A stretch of 64,000 nucleotides of DNA from assembly GCF_024793895.1 (NCBI RefSeq), contig NZ_JANUSB010000015.1:1426001-1490000 (forward strand). Reading direction: 5' to 3'. How positions within the stretch are numbered: the stretch's first letter is position 1; each line of letters opens with the position of its first letter. A program made the translations under genes and the position numbers. This DNA comes from Serratia sp. AKBS12 (GTDB lineage Bacteria > Pseudomonadota > Gammaproteobacteria > Enterobacterales > Enterobacteriaceae). The notes beneath the pieces are model-generated. The model was not told the origin of the DNA. It saw only the letters and a program-made list of their open reading frames with translations, and did not search any database. This document shows positions 36,482 through 47,289 of this stretch, one piece after another.

Positions 36482-38161
36482 ATGACGGCAGGCGCAATCG
36501 CCCTGGGATTGGACTTCGGCAGCGACTCGGTGAGGGTACTGGCGGTGGAGTGCCATAACGGCAATGAGCTGGACACCGAGGTGGTTTACTACCCCCGCTG
36601 GCAACGCGGCGAATTTTGCCATGCGGCTGAAAACCAGTTCCGCCACCATCCGCTCGATTATATCGAGGCGATGGAACAGGCGATCGTGGCGGTGGTGCAG
36701 CGTATGAGCGAGCAACAGCGCCAGCAGGTAATTGGCATCGGCGTGGATTCCACCGGCTCAACGCCGGCGCCAATTGATGAAAACGGCGATGTACTGGCGT
36801 TGCGTCCCGAGTTCGCCAATAACCCGAACGCCATGTTCGTGTTATGGAAAGATCACACCGCCATTGAAGAAGCCGAAGAGATCAATCGCCTGTGCCATAG
36901 CGGCAACGCGACCGATTACTCACGTTATATCGGCGGCGTTTATTCCTCTGAGTGGTTCTGGGCCAAAATCCTGCACGTGTCGCGTGCCGACGATGCGGTA
37001 CGCCACGCCGCCGCTTCCTGGGTTGAACTGTGCGACTGGGTGCCGGCATTGCTGTCGGGAACCACTGCGCCGGCGCGGTTAAAGCGCGGGCGTTGCAGCG
37101 TTGGCCATAAAACGCTGTGGCACCCGGACTGGGGCGGCCTGCCGCCAAAAGAGTTCTTTGCCGCGCTCGACCCGCTGCTGGTGGAAGACTTGCCCTATCC
37201 CCTGTTCGAACAGTCGCATACCGCCGATCTACCGGTCGGCACGCTGACTGCCGAATGGGCACAGCGCCTGGGCCTGCCGCAGCACGTAGTGCTGTCCGGC
37301 GGCGCGTTCGACTGCCATATGGGCGCGGTCGGTGCCGGCGCCCAGCCGTATACCCTGGTCAAGGTTATCGGCACTTCCACCTGCGACATTCTGATTGCCG
37401 ATCGTGAACGGGTTGGCGATCGCGCCATTGCCGGCATCTGCGGCCAGGTCGACGGCAGCGTTATGCCGGGTCTGATCGGCATGGAAGCGGGCCAGTCGGC
37501 GTTCGGCGACATGTACGCCTGGTTCAGCCGCCTGCTGAGCTGGCCGCTGCGCGAAGCGGCAACGCGCCAACCGGAGCTGGAACCCCAGCTCCGGCAGATT
37601 GAAAACCAGCTGCTGGCGTCGCTTACCGACGCCTGGGCTAGCAATCCTTCGCTCGATCACCTGCCGGTGGTATTGGACTGGTTCAATGGTCGCCGCACGC
37701 CATACGCCAATCAGCGCCTCAAAGGGGTAATTACCGACCTCAATCTCGGTACCGATGCACCGACGCTGTTCGGTGGCTTTATCGCCGCCACCGGCTTTGG
37801 CGCACGCGCCATCATGGAATGCTTTGAACAGCAGGATATCCCGGTCGAGAACGTACTGGCCTTGGGCGGCATTGCGCGTAAATCACCGACCATCATGCAG
37901 GTTTGCGCCGACGTGATGAATCGCCCGCTGCAGATCGTCGCCTCCGATCAGTGCTGTGCGCTCGGCGCTGCGATCTTCGCCGCCGTCGCCGCCGGACAGT
38001 TCGCCGACGTCCCGACCGCGCAACAGCACATGGCCTGTGGACTGGAACGCACGCTGCAACCGGATCCGCAGCGAGTAGCGCGCTTTCAGCAGCTCTACCA
38101 GCGTTATCGGCAGTGGTGCGACGCCGCCGAGCCGCGCTATGCCGCTGAACGTCACGCATAA
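36482..38161 (+). CDS. araB: L-ribulokinase AraB
   Basis: FGGY-family kinase phosphorylating L-ribulose to L-ribulose-5-phosphate. The 559-residue protein starts [17 protein letters not shown] and contains [11 protein letters not shown] near residue 95, [19 protein letters not shown] near 278 and the FGGY-like [21 protein letters not shown] near 462. I chose the ATG at 36482 because GAGGG sits 8 bases upstream. Followed by araA after 84 bp. No araD follows, unlike E. coli araBAD. Confidence 0.95.
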   Translation: MTAGAIALGLDFGSDSVRVLAVECHNGNELDTEVVYYPRWQRGEFCHAAENQFRHHPLDYIEAMEQAIVAVVQRMSEQQRQQVIGIGVDSTGSTPAPIDENGDVLALRPEFANNPNAMFVLWKDHTAIEEAEEINRLCHSGNATDYSRYIGGVYSSEWFWAKILHVSRADDAVRHAAASWVELCDWVPALLSGTTAPARLKRGRCSVGHKTLWHPDWGGLPPKEFFAALDPLLVEDLPYPLFEQSHTADLPVGTLTAEWAQRLGLPQHVVLSGGAFDCHMGAVGAGAQPYTLVKVIGTSTCDILIADRERVGDRAIAGICGQVDGSVMPGLIGMEAGQSAFGDMYAWFSRLLSWPLREAATRQPELEPQLRQIENQLLASLTDAWASNPSLDHLPVVLDWFNGRRTPYANQRLKGVITDLNLGTDAPTLFGGFIAATGFGARAIMECFEQQDIPVENVLALGGIARKSPTIMQVCADVMNRPLQIVASDQCCALGAAIFAAVAAGQFADVPTAQQHMACGLERTLQPDPQRVARFQQLYQRYRQWCDAAEPRYAAERHA

Positions 38162-38245
38162 CGATCCACAGCCACTGAACTTTCGGGTGCCGCCTGCGGC
38201 GGCGTCCTCTCTTTTATCACCCAGTCAACATGTCAGGAGTTACTG

Positions 38246-39751
38246 ATGGACGCATTCAAACAACGCGAAGTATGGTTCGTGATCGGCAGCCAACATCTGT
38301 ATGGCCCGCAAACGCTGCAACAGGTCAAAGAACATGCCGAGCAGGTGGTCAATAGCCTGAACCGCGACGCCGGCCTGCCGGTCAAGCTGGTGCTCAAACC
38401 GCTGGTGACCACGCCAGATGAAATCACCACCGTGTGTCGCGACGCCAATTATCAGCAGCAGTGCATCGGCATTCTGACCTGGCTCCATACCTTCTCGCCG
38501 GCAAAAATGTGGATCGCCGGACTGTCGATCCTCAACAAACCGCTGCTGCAGTTCCATACCCAGTTCAACGCCGAAGTGCCGTGGGACAGCATGGATATGG
38601 ACTTTATGAATCTCAACCAGACCGCCCACGGCGGCCGTGAGTTCGGCTTTATTGGCGCACGCATGCGTCAGCAGCACAGCGTGATTACCGGCCATTGGCA
38701 GGATCGCAATGCGCACCAGCGCATCGCACAATGGATGCGCGTTGCCGCCGCCCGCCAGGAAAGCCAGCAGCTGAAAGTGGCGCGCTTTGGCGACAATATG
38801 CGCCAGGTGGCGGTAACCGAAGGCGATAAAGTCGGCGCGCAGATCCAGTTTGGCTATGCGGTAAACGCTTACGGCATCGGCGATCTGGTCAGCGTGATCA
38901 ACGAAGTCAGCCGTGGCGACGTCGATACGCTGATTGAAGAATACGAAGCCAGCTACGTGCTGAGCGAAGCGGTAAAAAGCAACGGCGCCAAACGCGAAAA
39001 CCTGATCGACGCGGCACGTATCGAGCTGGGTATGAAACGCTTCCTTGAGCAGGGAGATTTTCACGCCTTTACCACCAACTTTGAAGATCTGCACGGCATG
39101 AAGCAGCTGCCGGGGCTGGCGGTACAGCGCCTTATGCAGCAAGGCTACGGCTTTGGTGGCGAAGGCGACTGGAAGACCGCCGCGCTGCTGCGCATTCTGA
39201 AAGTGATGGCCGGCGGCCTGGACGGCGGTACCTCGTTTATGGAGGATTACACCTACCACTTCCAGCCGGGTAACGATCTGGTGGTGGGCTCGCACATGCT
39301 CGAAGTGTGCCCGTCAATTGCCAAGGAGCAAAAACCGCTGCTGGACATTCAACCGCTGGGCATCGGCGGCAAGGCAGATCCGGCACGCCTGATCTTCTCT
39401 ACCCCGGCCGGCCCGGCGGTCAACGCCAGTCTGATCGATATGGGCGATCGCTTCCGTCTGCTGGTCAACCAGGTGGATACCGTGGAACAGCCGCACCCAC
39501 TGCCGAAATTGCCGGTGGCGCGCGCTATCTGGCAGGCGCAGCCGACGCTGGCTACTGCCGCCGAAGCCTGGATTTTAGCCGGCGGCGCGCACCACACGGT
39601 GTTTTCGCAGGCGCTGAACGCCGATTACCTGCGTCTCTATGCCGAAATGCACAATATCGAGTTCCTGCTGATCGATAACGACACCACGCTGCCAGCGTTC
39701 AAGAATGAAATCCGCTGGAACGAGGCCTACTATCAGTTGAACCGCCGTTAA
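38246..39751 (+). CDS. araA: L-arabinose isomerase AraA
   Basis: Manganese-dependent isomerase converting L-arabinose to L-ribulose. The 501-residue protein matches the family length and has the metal-site regions [15 protein letters not shown] near residue 305, [11 protein letters not shown] near 330, [10 protein letters not shown] near 348 and [12 protein letters not shown] near 447. CAGGAG precedes the ATG. Cotranscribed with araB. The downstream gene is a glycosidase with its own promoter and not araD. Confidence 0.96.
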   Translation: MDAFKQREVWFVIGSQHLYGPQTLQQVKEHAEQVVNSLNRDAGLPVKLVLKPLVTTPDEITTVCRDANYQQQCIGILTWLHTFSPAKMWIAGLSILNKPLLQFHTQFNAEVPWDSMDMDFMNLNQTAHGGREFGFIGARMRQQHSVITGHWQDRNAHQRIAQWMRVAAARQESQQLKVARFGDNMRQVAVTEGDKVGAQIQFGYAVNAYGIGDLVSVINEVSRGDVDTLIEEYEASYVLSEAVKSNGAKRENLIDAARIELGMKRFLEQGDFHAFTTNFEDLHGMKQLPGLAVQRLMQQGYGFGGEGDWKTAALLRILKVMAGGLDGGTSFMEDYTYHFQPGNDLVVGSHMLEVCPSIAKEQKPLLDIQPLGIGGKADPARLIFSTPAGPAVNASLIDMGDRFRLLVNQVDTVEQPHPLPKLPVARAIWQAQPTLATAAEAWILAGGAHHTVFSQALNADYLRLYAEMHNIEFLLIDNDTTLPAFKNEIRWNEAYYQLNRR

Positions 39752-39780
39752 TCTCGCACTCTCTGCCAGACATTAAAACT

Positions 39781-39805
39781 GCAACCGGTTTCAGAAACCG
39801 GTTGC
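39781..39805. promoter_or_regulatory. 25-bp perfect palindrome, probable LacI-type operator
   Basis: The arms GCAACCGGTTTC and GAAACCGGTTGC are exact inverted copies around a single central A. Each arm holds an AACCGGTT core, a style common in GalR/LacI and AscG-type operators. The right arm overlaps the -35 element of the promoter just downstream, so binding would repress the glycosidase gene. It could also act as a terminator hairpin for araBA, but no T tract follows. Confidence 0.65.
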
Positions 39806-39831
39806 AAAGCTATTCCCATTCCCCCTAGACT
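39802..39831 (+). promoter_or_regulatory. Promoter of the phospho-beta-glucosidase gene
   Basis: TTGCAA at 39802-39807 and TAGACT at 39826-39831 form a sigma-70-like pair with an 18-base spacer. The palindromic operator overlaps the -35 element. Confidence 0.5.
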
Positions 39832-39861
39832 ACGCTGATACTGATTCAATCATTCATCTGA

Positions 39862-41289
<1,428 letters not shown>

Positions 41290-41680
41290 TTTAGCCGGTA
41301 CTCTCTTCAGCCCGTCCTGCTACGGGGCGGGTGCTGCCTATCATCCGGCACCTAGCCACTGAAACTTGAGAGTTCCAGTGGCTAGGTGCCGGTTGCTTTA
41401 GCAAACCTCTTTGGTCTATCTCGTGCCATATACGCCGAGCCGGTCATGCTTAAATATTGATATTAAATTCTTTGAAAATATGACCTACCTCCGTCATGCG
41501 TTATCTCCATATCCAATGGCAGTATGAGATGCTGGTTTTTGCTGACATCATACCGATGGCAATAATGATAAAAGTGCCACGCTGCGCACATCCTGGTCGA
41601 CAGCACGCATGGGGATGACGAGGCGGTAATTACCCGCTACTCTATGCCGCTTGTTACCTTGACCGTCTCAGGAAGCCGTT
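41290..41680. other. Gap between the glycosidase gene and ydgK
   Basis: No gene is supported here. The cnu (ydgT) gene that lies between ydgJ and ydgK in E. coli is not recognisable. A GC-rich hairpin (CCCGTCC pairing with GGGGCGG, near 41310-41331) may end the glycosidase transcript, and a long perfect hairpin follows at 41345. Confidence 0.5.
41345..41392. repeat. Long hairpin with 17-bp perfect arms
   Basis: CCGGCACCTAGCCACTG at 41345-41361 is exactly complementary to CAGTGGCTAGGTGCCGG at 41376-41392, with a 14-base loop. No T tract follows, so it is not a standard terminator. The length and perfection suggest a mobile miniature repeat or a deliberate RNA or DNA cruciform structure at the right boundary of the inserted arabinose block. 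Confidence 0.8.
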
Positions 41681-42118
41681 ATGTCCTCTATAGAATACAA
41701 TCGCATTGGTGGTTGGCTGCTGGCCCCGATGGCCTATCTGATCGTTACCCTGCTGAGCGCCAGCCTGATGCTTATCCTGTACGGCATGGCGATCGTCGCC
41801 CCGGAGTCACGCGAATATCTGATGACCAATGCCCAGGCCTTCAGCCTGCAATGGTACTTTTCGGTGTTCACCACTCTTGCCATGTGGGCGTTTACCCTGT
41901 GGCTGTTGTGGCTGTTCTGCCACCGCGCACGTCGCTTCCCGAAACTGTTCCTGGTGTGGCTGTTGATTACCGTGCTGCTGGCGATCAAGGCATTCGCCTT
42001 TTCGCCTATCCCCGACGAACTGGCGGTACGCAGCCTCGGCTGGCCTCTGCTGATGGCGGCACTATTGGTGCCCTATATCAAGCGCTCGCAGCGGGTCAAG
42101 GGAACCTTTACCCAATAA
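41681..42118 (+). CDS. ydgK: DUF2569 inner-membrane protein YdgK
   Basis: A 145-residue membrane protein with about four transmembrane segments, starting YNRIGGWLLAPMAYLIVTLLSASL, the DUF2569 signature. It sits directly before rsxA as in E. coli, where it is named ydgK. Function unknown. An intrinsic terminator separates it from rsxA. Confidence 0.82.
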   Translation: MSSIEYNRIGGWLLAPMAYLIVTLLSASLMLILYGMAIVAPESREYLMTNAQAFSLQWYFSVFTTLAMWAFTLWLLWLFCHRARRFPKLFLVWLLITVLLAIKAFAFSPIPDELAVRSLGWPLLMAALLVPYIKRSQRVKGTFTQ

Positions 42119-42138
42119 ACGCGCGGGCAAAGGCACGA

Positions 42139-42164
42139 TTTGCACGTCATGGCGTGCAAATTTT
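42139..42164 (+). terminator. Intrinsic terminator of ydgK
   Basis: TTTGCACG and CGTGCAAA form an 8-bp stem with a TCATGG loop, followed by TTTT. The T tract merges with the -35 element of the rsx promoter. Confidence 0.7.
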
Positions 42165-42192
42165 GACCAATTCGTAGCAAAAAGGGTATTAT
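42163..42192 (+). promoter_or_regulatory. Probable rsxABC promoter
   Basis: TTGACC at 42163-42168 and TATTAT at 42187-42192, with an 18-base spacer, form a good sigma-70 promoter about 75 bases upstream of rsxA. Confidence 0.65.
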
Positions 42193-42266
42193 CCCTGCGA
42201 TTCATATGTTGTCGTTATACCGCTGATTCCCGATAATAAGCGGCTTTTCTTTTTTTAGGCGTTGCA

Positions 42267-42848
42267 ATGACCGAATACCTGCTCCTTTTTGTCGGCACCG
42301 TACTGGTGAACAACTTTGTCCTGGTGAAGTTTCTTGGCCTGTGTCCGTTTATGGGCGTATCCAAAAAACTGGAAAGCGCCATTGGCATGGGCATGGCGAC
42401 CACCTTCGTCATGACGATGGCCTCGATCAGCTCCTGGGTCATCAATACCTTTATTCTGGTGCCGCTGGATCTGGTATACCTGCGCACGCTGTCCTTTATT
42501 CTGGTCATCGCCGTGGTGGTGCAGTTCACCGAAATGGTGGTGCGTAAAACCAGCCCGGCGCTGTACCGGCTGCTTGGCATTTTCCTGCCGTTGATCACCA
42601 CCAACTGTGCGGTGCTTGGCGTGGCGTTGCTAAACATCAACCTTGGCTATAACTTCCTGCAATCTGCGGTATACGGCTTTAGTGCCGCCGCGGGTTTCTC
42701 GCTGGTAATGGTGCTGTTTGCCGCCATCCGCGAACGGCTGGCGGTGGCTGACGTACCGGCGCCGTTCCGTGGTTCGTCTATCGCCCTGATCACCGCCGGA
42801 CTGATGTCGTTGGCCTTTATGGGCTTTACCGGGCTGGTGAAATTCTAA
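42267..42848 (+). CDS. rsxA: Electron transport complex subunit RsxA (RnfA)
   Basis: Integral membrane subunit of the Rsx/Rnf complex, which uses NADH and the ion gradient to keep SoxR reduced. The 193-residue protein has six hydrophobic segments and the RnfA signatures [36 protein letters not shown] and [12 protein letters not shown], each with a conserved Cys implicated in Fe-S chemistry. The stop codon overlaps the rsxB start by one base. Confidence 0.96.
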   Translation: MTEYLLLFVGTVLVNNFVLVKFLGLCPFMGVSKKLESAIGMGMATTFVMTMASISSWVINTFILVPLDLVYLRTLSFILVIAVVVQFTEMVVRKTSPALYRLLGIFLPLITTNCAVLGVALLNINLGYNFLQSAVYGFSAAAGFSLVMVLFAAIRERLAVADVPAPFRGSSIALITAGLMSLAFMGFTGLVKF

Positions 42849-43423
42849 TGAGTGCGTTGTGGATTGCCGTTGCGGCACTGGGCGCCCTTGGGCTGCTGTT
42901 TGGTCTGGTGCTCGGTTTCGCCGCGCGCCGATTTGAGGTGGAAGAAGATCCGATCGCCGAACAGGTGGACGAAATCCTGCCGCAGAGCCAGTGTGGACAA
43001 TGTGGCTATCCCGGCTGCCGACCGTATGCCGAAGCGGTGGCCAATGGCGAAATGATCAACAAATGCGCGCCGGGCGGCGAGCAGGTGATGCTGAAGCTGG
43101 CCGAGCTGCTCAACGTCGAGCCACAGCCGCTGGACGGCGGCGAAGAGGTGGCGCAACCGACGCGCAAAGTAGCGTTTATCGACGAAGCCAACTGCATCGG
43201 CTGCACCAAGTGCATCCAGGCTTGCCCGGTGGATGCCATCGTCGGCGCTACCCGTGCCATGCATACCGTGATTACCGATCTGTGCACCGGCTGCGATCTG
43301 TGCGTTGCGCCCTGCCCGACGGACTGTATTGAAATGAAACCGGTCGCCACCACCACCGCCAATTGGAAATGGGATATGAACACCATCCCTGTGCAAGTCA
43401 TTCACGTGGAGCAACATGTTTAA
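42848..43423 (+). CDS. rsxB: Electron transport complex subunit RsxB (RnfB)
   Basis: Ferredoxin-like subunit of 191 residues with one N-terminal membrane segment, a [4Fe-4S] module ([20 protein letters not shown] near residue 50) and two classical clusters ([12 protein letters not shown] near 117 and [12 protein letters not shown] near 147). It passes electrons between the cytoplasmic and membrane parts of the complex. Overlaps rsxC by 8 bp. Confidence 0.96.
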   Translation: MSALWIAVAALGALGLLFGLVLGFAARRFEVEEDPIAEQVDEILPQSQCGQCGYPGCRPYAEAVANGEMINKCAPGGEQVMLKLAELLNVEPQPLDGGEEVAQPTRKVAFIDEANCIGCTKCIQACPVDAIVGATRAMHTVITDLCTGCDLCVAPCPTDCIEMKPVATTTANWKWDMNTIPVQVIHVEQHV

Positions 43424-45998
43424 TCTGTTCGCCGCCTTCAAAAAAGATCGGATTTGGGATTTCGACGGCGGGATCCATCCACCTGAAATGAAAACGCAGT
43501 CCAGCGGGGTACCGCTGCGTACGGCACCGCTGCCCGACATATTCATCATTCCGCTGCAACAGCATCTGGGGCCGGAAGGTGAACCGATCGTGCAGGTCGG
43601 CGATGCGGTGCTGAAAGGCCAGCCGCTGACCATTGGCCGTGGGCGAACGCTGCCGGTACATGCGCCGACCTCCGGCACGGTGATTGCCATCAAACCGCAT
43701 ATTACCGCCCACCCGTCCGGGCTGGCGGAAATGTGCGTGATGATCCGCCCTGACGGCGAGGACCAGTGGTGCGAACGCACGCCTCTGGCCGACTATCGCC
43801 AGCAGTCACCGGCCGAGATCGTTGCGCGCATCCATCAGGCCGGCATTGCCGGTCTGGGCGGCGCCGGTTTCCCCACCGCCAGCAAATTGCAGGGCGGCGC
43901 GCACGGCGTAGAGACGCTGATCCTCAACGCCGCCGAGTGTGAACCCTATATCACCGCCGACGATCGTCTGATGCAGGAGCATGCCGACCAGATACTGCAA
44001 GGTACCGAGATCCTGCGCCATCTGCTCAAGCCCAAAACCACGCTGATCGGCATTGAAGATAACAAACCGCAGGCCATCGCCGCGCTGGAACTGGCGCTAC
44101 GCCAACACCCGCACGTCACACTGCGGGTGATCCCGACCAAATACCCGTCCGGCGGCGCCAAGCAGTTGACCAAGATTCTGACAGGCAAAGAGGTGCCGCA
44201 CGGTAAACACTCTTCCGCTATCGGTGTGTTGATGCAAAACGTCGGCACCGCCTTTGCCATCAAGCGCGCCATCATTGACGGCGAACCGTTGATTGAACGC
44301 GTTGTCACGCTGACCGGCGACGCGCTGAGCCAGCCCGGCAACCTGTGGGCACGCATCGGCACCCCGGTCGAGCATCTGTTGGCATTTGCCGGCTTCCAGC
44401 CGCAGCCGCAGCAGATGGTGGTGATGGGTGGGCCGCTGATGGGCTTCACCCTGCCGGCGCTCAACGTGCCAATTGTCAAAATCAGCAACTGTCTGCTGGC
44501 ACCGACGGTGGACGAAATGGCGCCACAGGAGCCAGAGCAGTCTTGCATCCGCTGCGGGTTATGCGTTGACGCCTGCCCCGCCGGTTTGCTGCCGCAGCAG
44601 CTCTATTGGTTCAGCCGCGGGCAGGAACACGACAAAGCGCGCAATCACAACCTGTTTGACTGTATTGAATGTGGCGCCTGCGCCTACGTTTGCCCAAGCA
44701 ATATTCCGTTGGTGCAGTATTACCGACAGGAAAAAGCCGAGATCAAGGCCATCGATCAGGAAGCAGCACGCGCCGCCGAAGCCAAGGCGCGTTATGAGGC
44801 CAAACTGGCGCGGATGGAACGCGAGAAACTGGCGCGTGAAGAACGCCACAAAAAAGCGGCGGTGAAACTGACCGATGACGATCAGAGTGCCGTGCAGGCT
44901 GCGCTGAAGCGAGTTCGCAGCAACAGCACCGCCGCCGAAGGTAGTGCGCATAACGGGCAGGAGCCGGATAATAGTGCGGTGATTGCCGCCCGTGAAGCGC
45001 GTAAAGCGCTGGCACGGGAACGCAAGGCACAGCAGCAGACCGATGTCGCAGCGCCGCCAGTAGCCAAGGTTACCGCCCCGGAGCAAGACGATCCACGCAA
45101 GGCCGCGGTGGCCGCAGCGCTGGCACGCGTCAAGGCCAAAAAGGCCGCGCAGCAGACGCCAGAGGCCGCCCCGGCTGAAGCCGAGGCCGCCGCGCCGGAA
45201 CAAGACGATCCGCGCAAGGCCGCGGTGGCCGCCGCCATCGCCCGCGTCAAGGCCAAAAAGGCCGCGCAGCAGACGCCAGAGGCCACCCCGGCTGAAGCCG
45301 AGGCCGCCGCGCCGGAACAAGACGATCCGCGCAAGGCCGCGGTAGCCGCCGCCATCGCCCGCGTCAAGGCCAAAAAGGCCGCACAGCAGACGCCAGAGGC
45401 CACCCCGGCTGAAGCCGAGGCCGCCGCGCCGGAACAAGACGATCCGCGCAAGGCCGCGGTGGCCGCCGCCATCGCCCGCGTCAAGGCCAAAAAGGCCGCG
45501 CAGCAAACGCCAGAGGCCACCCAGGCTGAAGCCGAGGCCGCCGCGCCGGAACAAGACGATCCACGCAAGGCCGCGGTGGCCGCCGCCATCGCCCGCGTCA
45601 AGGCCAAAAAGGCCGCGCAGCAAACGCCAGAGGCCACCCCGGCTGAAGCCGAGGCCGCCGCGCCGGAACAAGACGATCCGCGCAAGGCCGCGGTAGCCGC
45701 CGCCATCGCCCGCGTCAAGGCCAAAAAGGCCGCGCAGCAAACGCCAGAGGCCACCCCGGCTGAAGCCGAGGCCGCCACGCCGGAACAAGACGATCCGCGC
45801 AAGGCCGCGGTGGCTGCCGCCATCGCCCGCGTCAAGGCCAAAAAGGCCGCGCAGCAAACGCCAGAGGCCACTCCGGCTGAAGCCGAGGCCGCCGCGCCGG
45901 AACAAGACGATCCGCGCAAGGCCGCGGTGGCCGCCGCCATCGCCCGCGTCAAGGCCAAAAAGGCCGCGCAGCAGACGCAAACCGAGAAAGAGAGCTGA
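43416..45998 (+). CDS. rsxC: Electron transport complex subunit RsxC (RnfC) with eight C-terminal repeats
   Basis: NADH- and FMN-binding peripheral subunit. The conserved part (about residues 1-440) has the glycine-rich [12 protein letters not shown] near 147 and two [4Fe-4S] clusters, [14 protein letters not shown] near 378 and [14 protein letters not shown] near 417. A charged helical linker follows, and then eight 39-residue repeats ([20 protein letters not shown] and onward) fill the C-terminus to give 860 residues, longer than E. coli RsxC (740). The GC-rich repeats open long antisense frames that are not genes. The operon is interrupted directly after this gene. Confidence 0.95.
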   Translation: MFNLFAAFKKDRIWDFDGGIHPPEMKTQSSGVPLRTAPLPDIFIIPLQQHLGPEGEPIVQVGDAVLKGQPLTIGRGRTLPVHAPTSGTVIAIKPHITAHPSGLAEMCVMIRPDGEDQWCERTPLADYRQQSPAEIVARIHQAGIAGLGGAGFPTASKLQGGAHGVETLILNAAECEPYITADDRLMQEHADQILQGTEILRHLLKPKTTLIGIEDNKPQAIAALELALRQHPHVTLRVIPTKYPSGGAKQLTKILTGKEVPHGKHSSAIGVLMQNVGTAFAIKRAIIDGEPLIERVVTLTGDALSQPGNLWARIGTPVEHLLAFAGFQPQPQQMVVMGGPLMGFTLPALNVPIVKISNCLLAPTVDEMAPQEPEQSCIRCGLCVDACPAGLLPQQLYWFSRGQEHDKARNHNLFDCIECGACAYVCPSNIPLVQYYRQEKAEIKAIDQEAARAAEAKARYEAKLARMEREKLAREERHKKAAVKLTDDDQSAVQAALKRVRSNSTAAEGSAHNGQEPDNSAVIAAREARKALARERKAQQQTDVAAPPVAKVTAPEQDDPRKAAVAAALARVKAKKAAQQTPEAAPAEAEAAAPEQDDPRKAAVAAAIARVKAKKAAQQTPEATPAEAEAAAPEQDDPRKAAVAAAIARVKAKKAAQQTPEATPAEAEAAAPEQDDPRKAAVAAAIARVKAKKAAQQTPEATQAEAEAAAPEQDDPRKAAVAAAIARVKAKKAAQQTPEATPAEAEAAAPEQDDPRKAAVAAAIARVKAKKAAQQTPEATPAEAEAATPEQDDPRKAAVAAAIARVKAKKAAQQTPEATPAEAEAAAPEQDDPRKAAVAAAIARVKAKKAAQQTQTEKES
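45078..45977 (+). repeat. Eight tandem 117-bp repeats in rsxC
   Basis: The 39-codon unit begins (CCG GAR CAA GAC GAT) at 45078, 45195, 45312 and so on every 117 bases to 45897; the eighth copy is cut short at the C-terminus. Copies differ by very few bases, such as AALARV in copy 1, TQAEAE after copy 4 and AAT after copy 6. Near identity implies recent duplication or gene conversion. Confidence 0.95.
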
Positions 45999-46004
45999 AA
46001 TAAC

Positions 46005-46030
46005 GCCTTGCAGGATGCAAGGCGCTTATT
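46005..46030. terminator. Hairpin between rsxC and the Rob-like gene
   Basis: GCCTTGCA and TGCAAGGC pair around a GGA loop, followed by GCTTATT. It lies between convergent genes and could stop rsxABC transcription before rsxD. Confidence 0.55.
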
Positions 46031-46922
46031 AGTCGATAGAAATCAGGTAGGTGTAGTTGACGTTAATCTGGCGCATTTTGGCATCCTGCTGCCACTGCGC
46101 AATATCAATGATTTCCATCTCAATGCTGCCCTTCACTTTATGGCGCAGGCCAGGCATCACATGGGTAATCAAATAGGAAAAAAACTGCACGCACTCTTTG
46201 GCAGTTCCTTGATGGGTAATCGAAATATACTCACGCTCGGGCAGATGAATGTTATCAATCTGATGGCCGGAAAGAATATCCTTACGATGCAGTTGCTCAA
46301 CCGCCATGGTATGCACCGCAGAAAACTCGCCATAATCACAGCTGCGAGCAGAATGAATGCTGTAGACCTTATGGCAGTCCACGCTTAACCCTTTGAAGAA
46401 GTCGTTGAAAATTTCATCTTTCATCGCCATGCAGGAAGCATGTTCCATGCCTTCCATCACGTCAAAATCCAGCCGCCGCGAAAAACCCGCCAGCTGCATT
46501 TCCGGCAACGTCAGTCGCTTTACTTCCGGGTAATAGCCCTTTTCATACTGCGCGTCGAAATTAAAGCGCGGCATCAGGTTTTTTACGTCCCATTTGTCCA
46601 TTGAGCGATAGCGGTTTGGCGTGGTACCAAAACGCTGCTTGAACATGCGGGTAAAGGTTTGTTGTGAGTCGAAGCCCAACTCATCAGAAATATCAATAAT
46701 TGAACGACGCGTAATACGCAGTGCCACGGCCGCGCGCGTCAGAATACGCGAGCGGATGTAGGTCGCCAGTTGGATGCCGGTGATCCGTTTGAACTTGCGT
46801 TGCAGATGCCACTTGGAATAACCGGATATCCGCGCCACTTCGTCAAGATTTGGCCGTGTTTCCAGATGTATTTCGACCCACTCAATCAGCTCTTCAATAA
46901 AAAAAACGTCTTCATTTGTCAT
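46029..46922 (-). CDS. Rob/MarA-family AraC-type regulator with GyrI-like domain
   Basis: A 297-residue regulator with the N-terminal double helix-turn-helix of the MarA/SoxS/Rob group (LDEVARISGYSKWHLQRKFKRITGIQLATYIRSRIL and IIDISDELGFDSQQTFTRMFKQRFG, residues 25-100). A C-terminal domain of about 170 residues corresponds in size and position to the GyrI-like ligand-binding part of Rob. It is transcribed against the rsx genes and sits between rsxC and rsxD, which are adjacent in E. coli. Codon use is more AT-rich than the rsx genes. Rsx reduces SoxR, which controls SoxS of this same family, so a functional link is attractive but not shown. Confidence 0.85.
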   Translation of the reverse strand: MTNEDVFFIEELIEWVEIHLETRPNLDEVARISGYSKWHLQRKFKRITGIQLATYIRSRILTRAAVALRITRRSIIDISDELGFDSQQTFTRMFKQRFGTTPNRYRSMDKWDVKNLMPRFNFDAQYEKGYYPEVKRLTLPEMQLAGFSRRLDFDVMEGMEHASCMAMKDEIFNDFFKGLSVDCHKVYSIHSARSCDYGEFSAVHTMAVEQLHRKDILSGHQIDNIHLPEREYISITHQGTAKECVQFFSYLITHVMPGLRHKVKGSIEMEIIDIAQWQQDAKMRQINVNYTYLISID

Positions 46923-47289
46923 TATTATTCATTCACTAACTTAATAATACTCGGGATAATAACCTAGATGGATTATGCAAAAGTTGTTATTTTGTGCGAA
47001 TAAATGTACCAAAATGTACATGTTATCATTAGGGATATTGCGCATTGGGCGTGATTTTAACGCCGATCTGCTCGCTTTATCATCAAGCTAACGCAAAACA
47101 CTGACGGAAAAAACCACACAATTTTCTCGCTCACGCCACAATGCGTGCTAAAAACTCGATAACCCCAATATCATTGCGTATTACCCCATCGGTGAATGAG
47201 GTAGAATGCTGCGCTATCATTTTCCCTGCGCCCGTTGAGCGGCGTGTTGAATCTGCCGTTGACGCGGCAAAGACAGGTGTAGTTACTCT
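46923..47289. promoter_or_regulatory. Divergent control region between the Rob-like gene and rsxD
   Basis: This 367-bp gap is AT-rich on its left side. AATGTAC is repeated directly near 47003 and 47013, the second copy inside ATGTACAT, a possible regulator site. TAGAAT near 47202 could be a -10 element for rsxDGE-nth, but I see no good -35. AGGTG precedes the rsxD ATG. Confidence 0.4.

Noticed and set aside
38240-39295. 351-codon frame antisense to araA
   Set aside because: It mirrors the codon structure of araA, which has clear catalytic motifs; no recognisable domain or ribosome-binding site.
41644-42177. Alternative 177-codon frame over ydgK
   Set aside because: It overlaps YdgK in another frame and lacks similarity; the DUF2569 reading is clearly the gene.
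43416-43715. Possible frameshift between rsxB and rsxC
   Set aside because: The 8-bp overlap is normal translational coupling and both proteins are complete.
45078-45977. Possible CRISPR-like array because of regular repeats
   Set aside because: The repeats are 117 bp with no variable spacers and keep an open reading frame within rsxC.
44559-45980. Long antisense open frames (473 and 358 codons) over rsxC
   Set aside because: They arise from the GC-rich 117-bp repeats, are low-complexity Gly/Arg or Ala/Ser protein, and lie opposite a well-supported gene.
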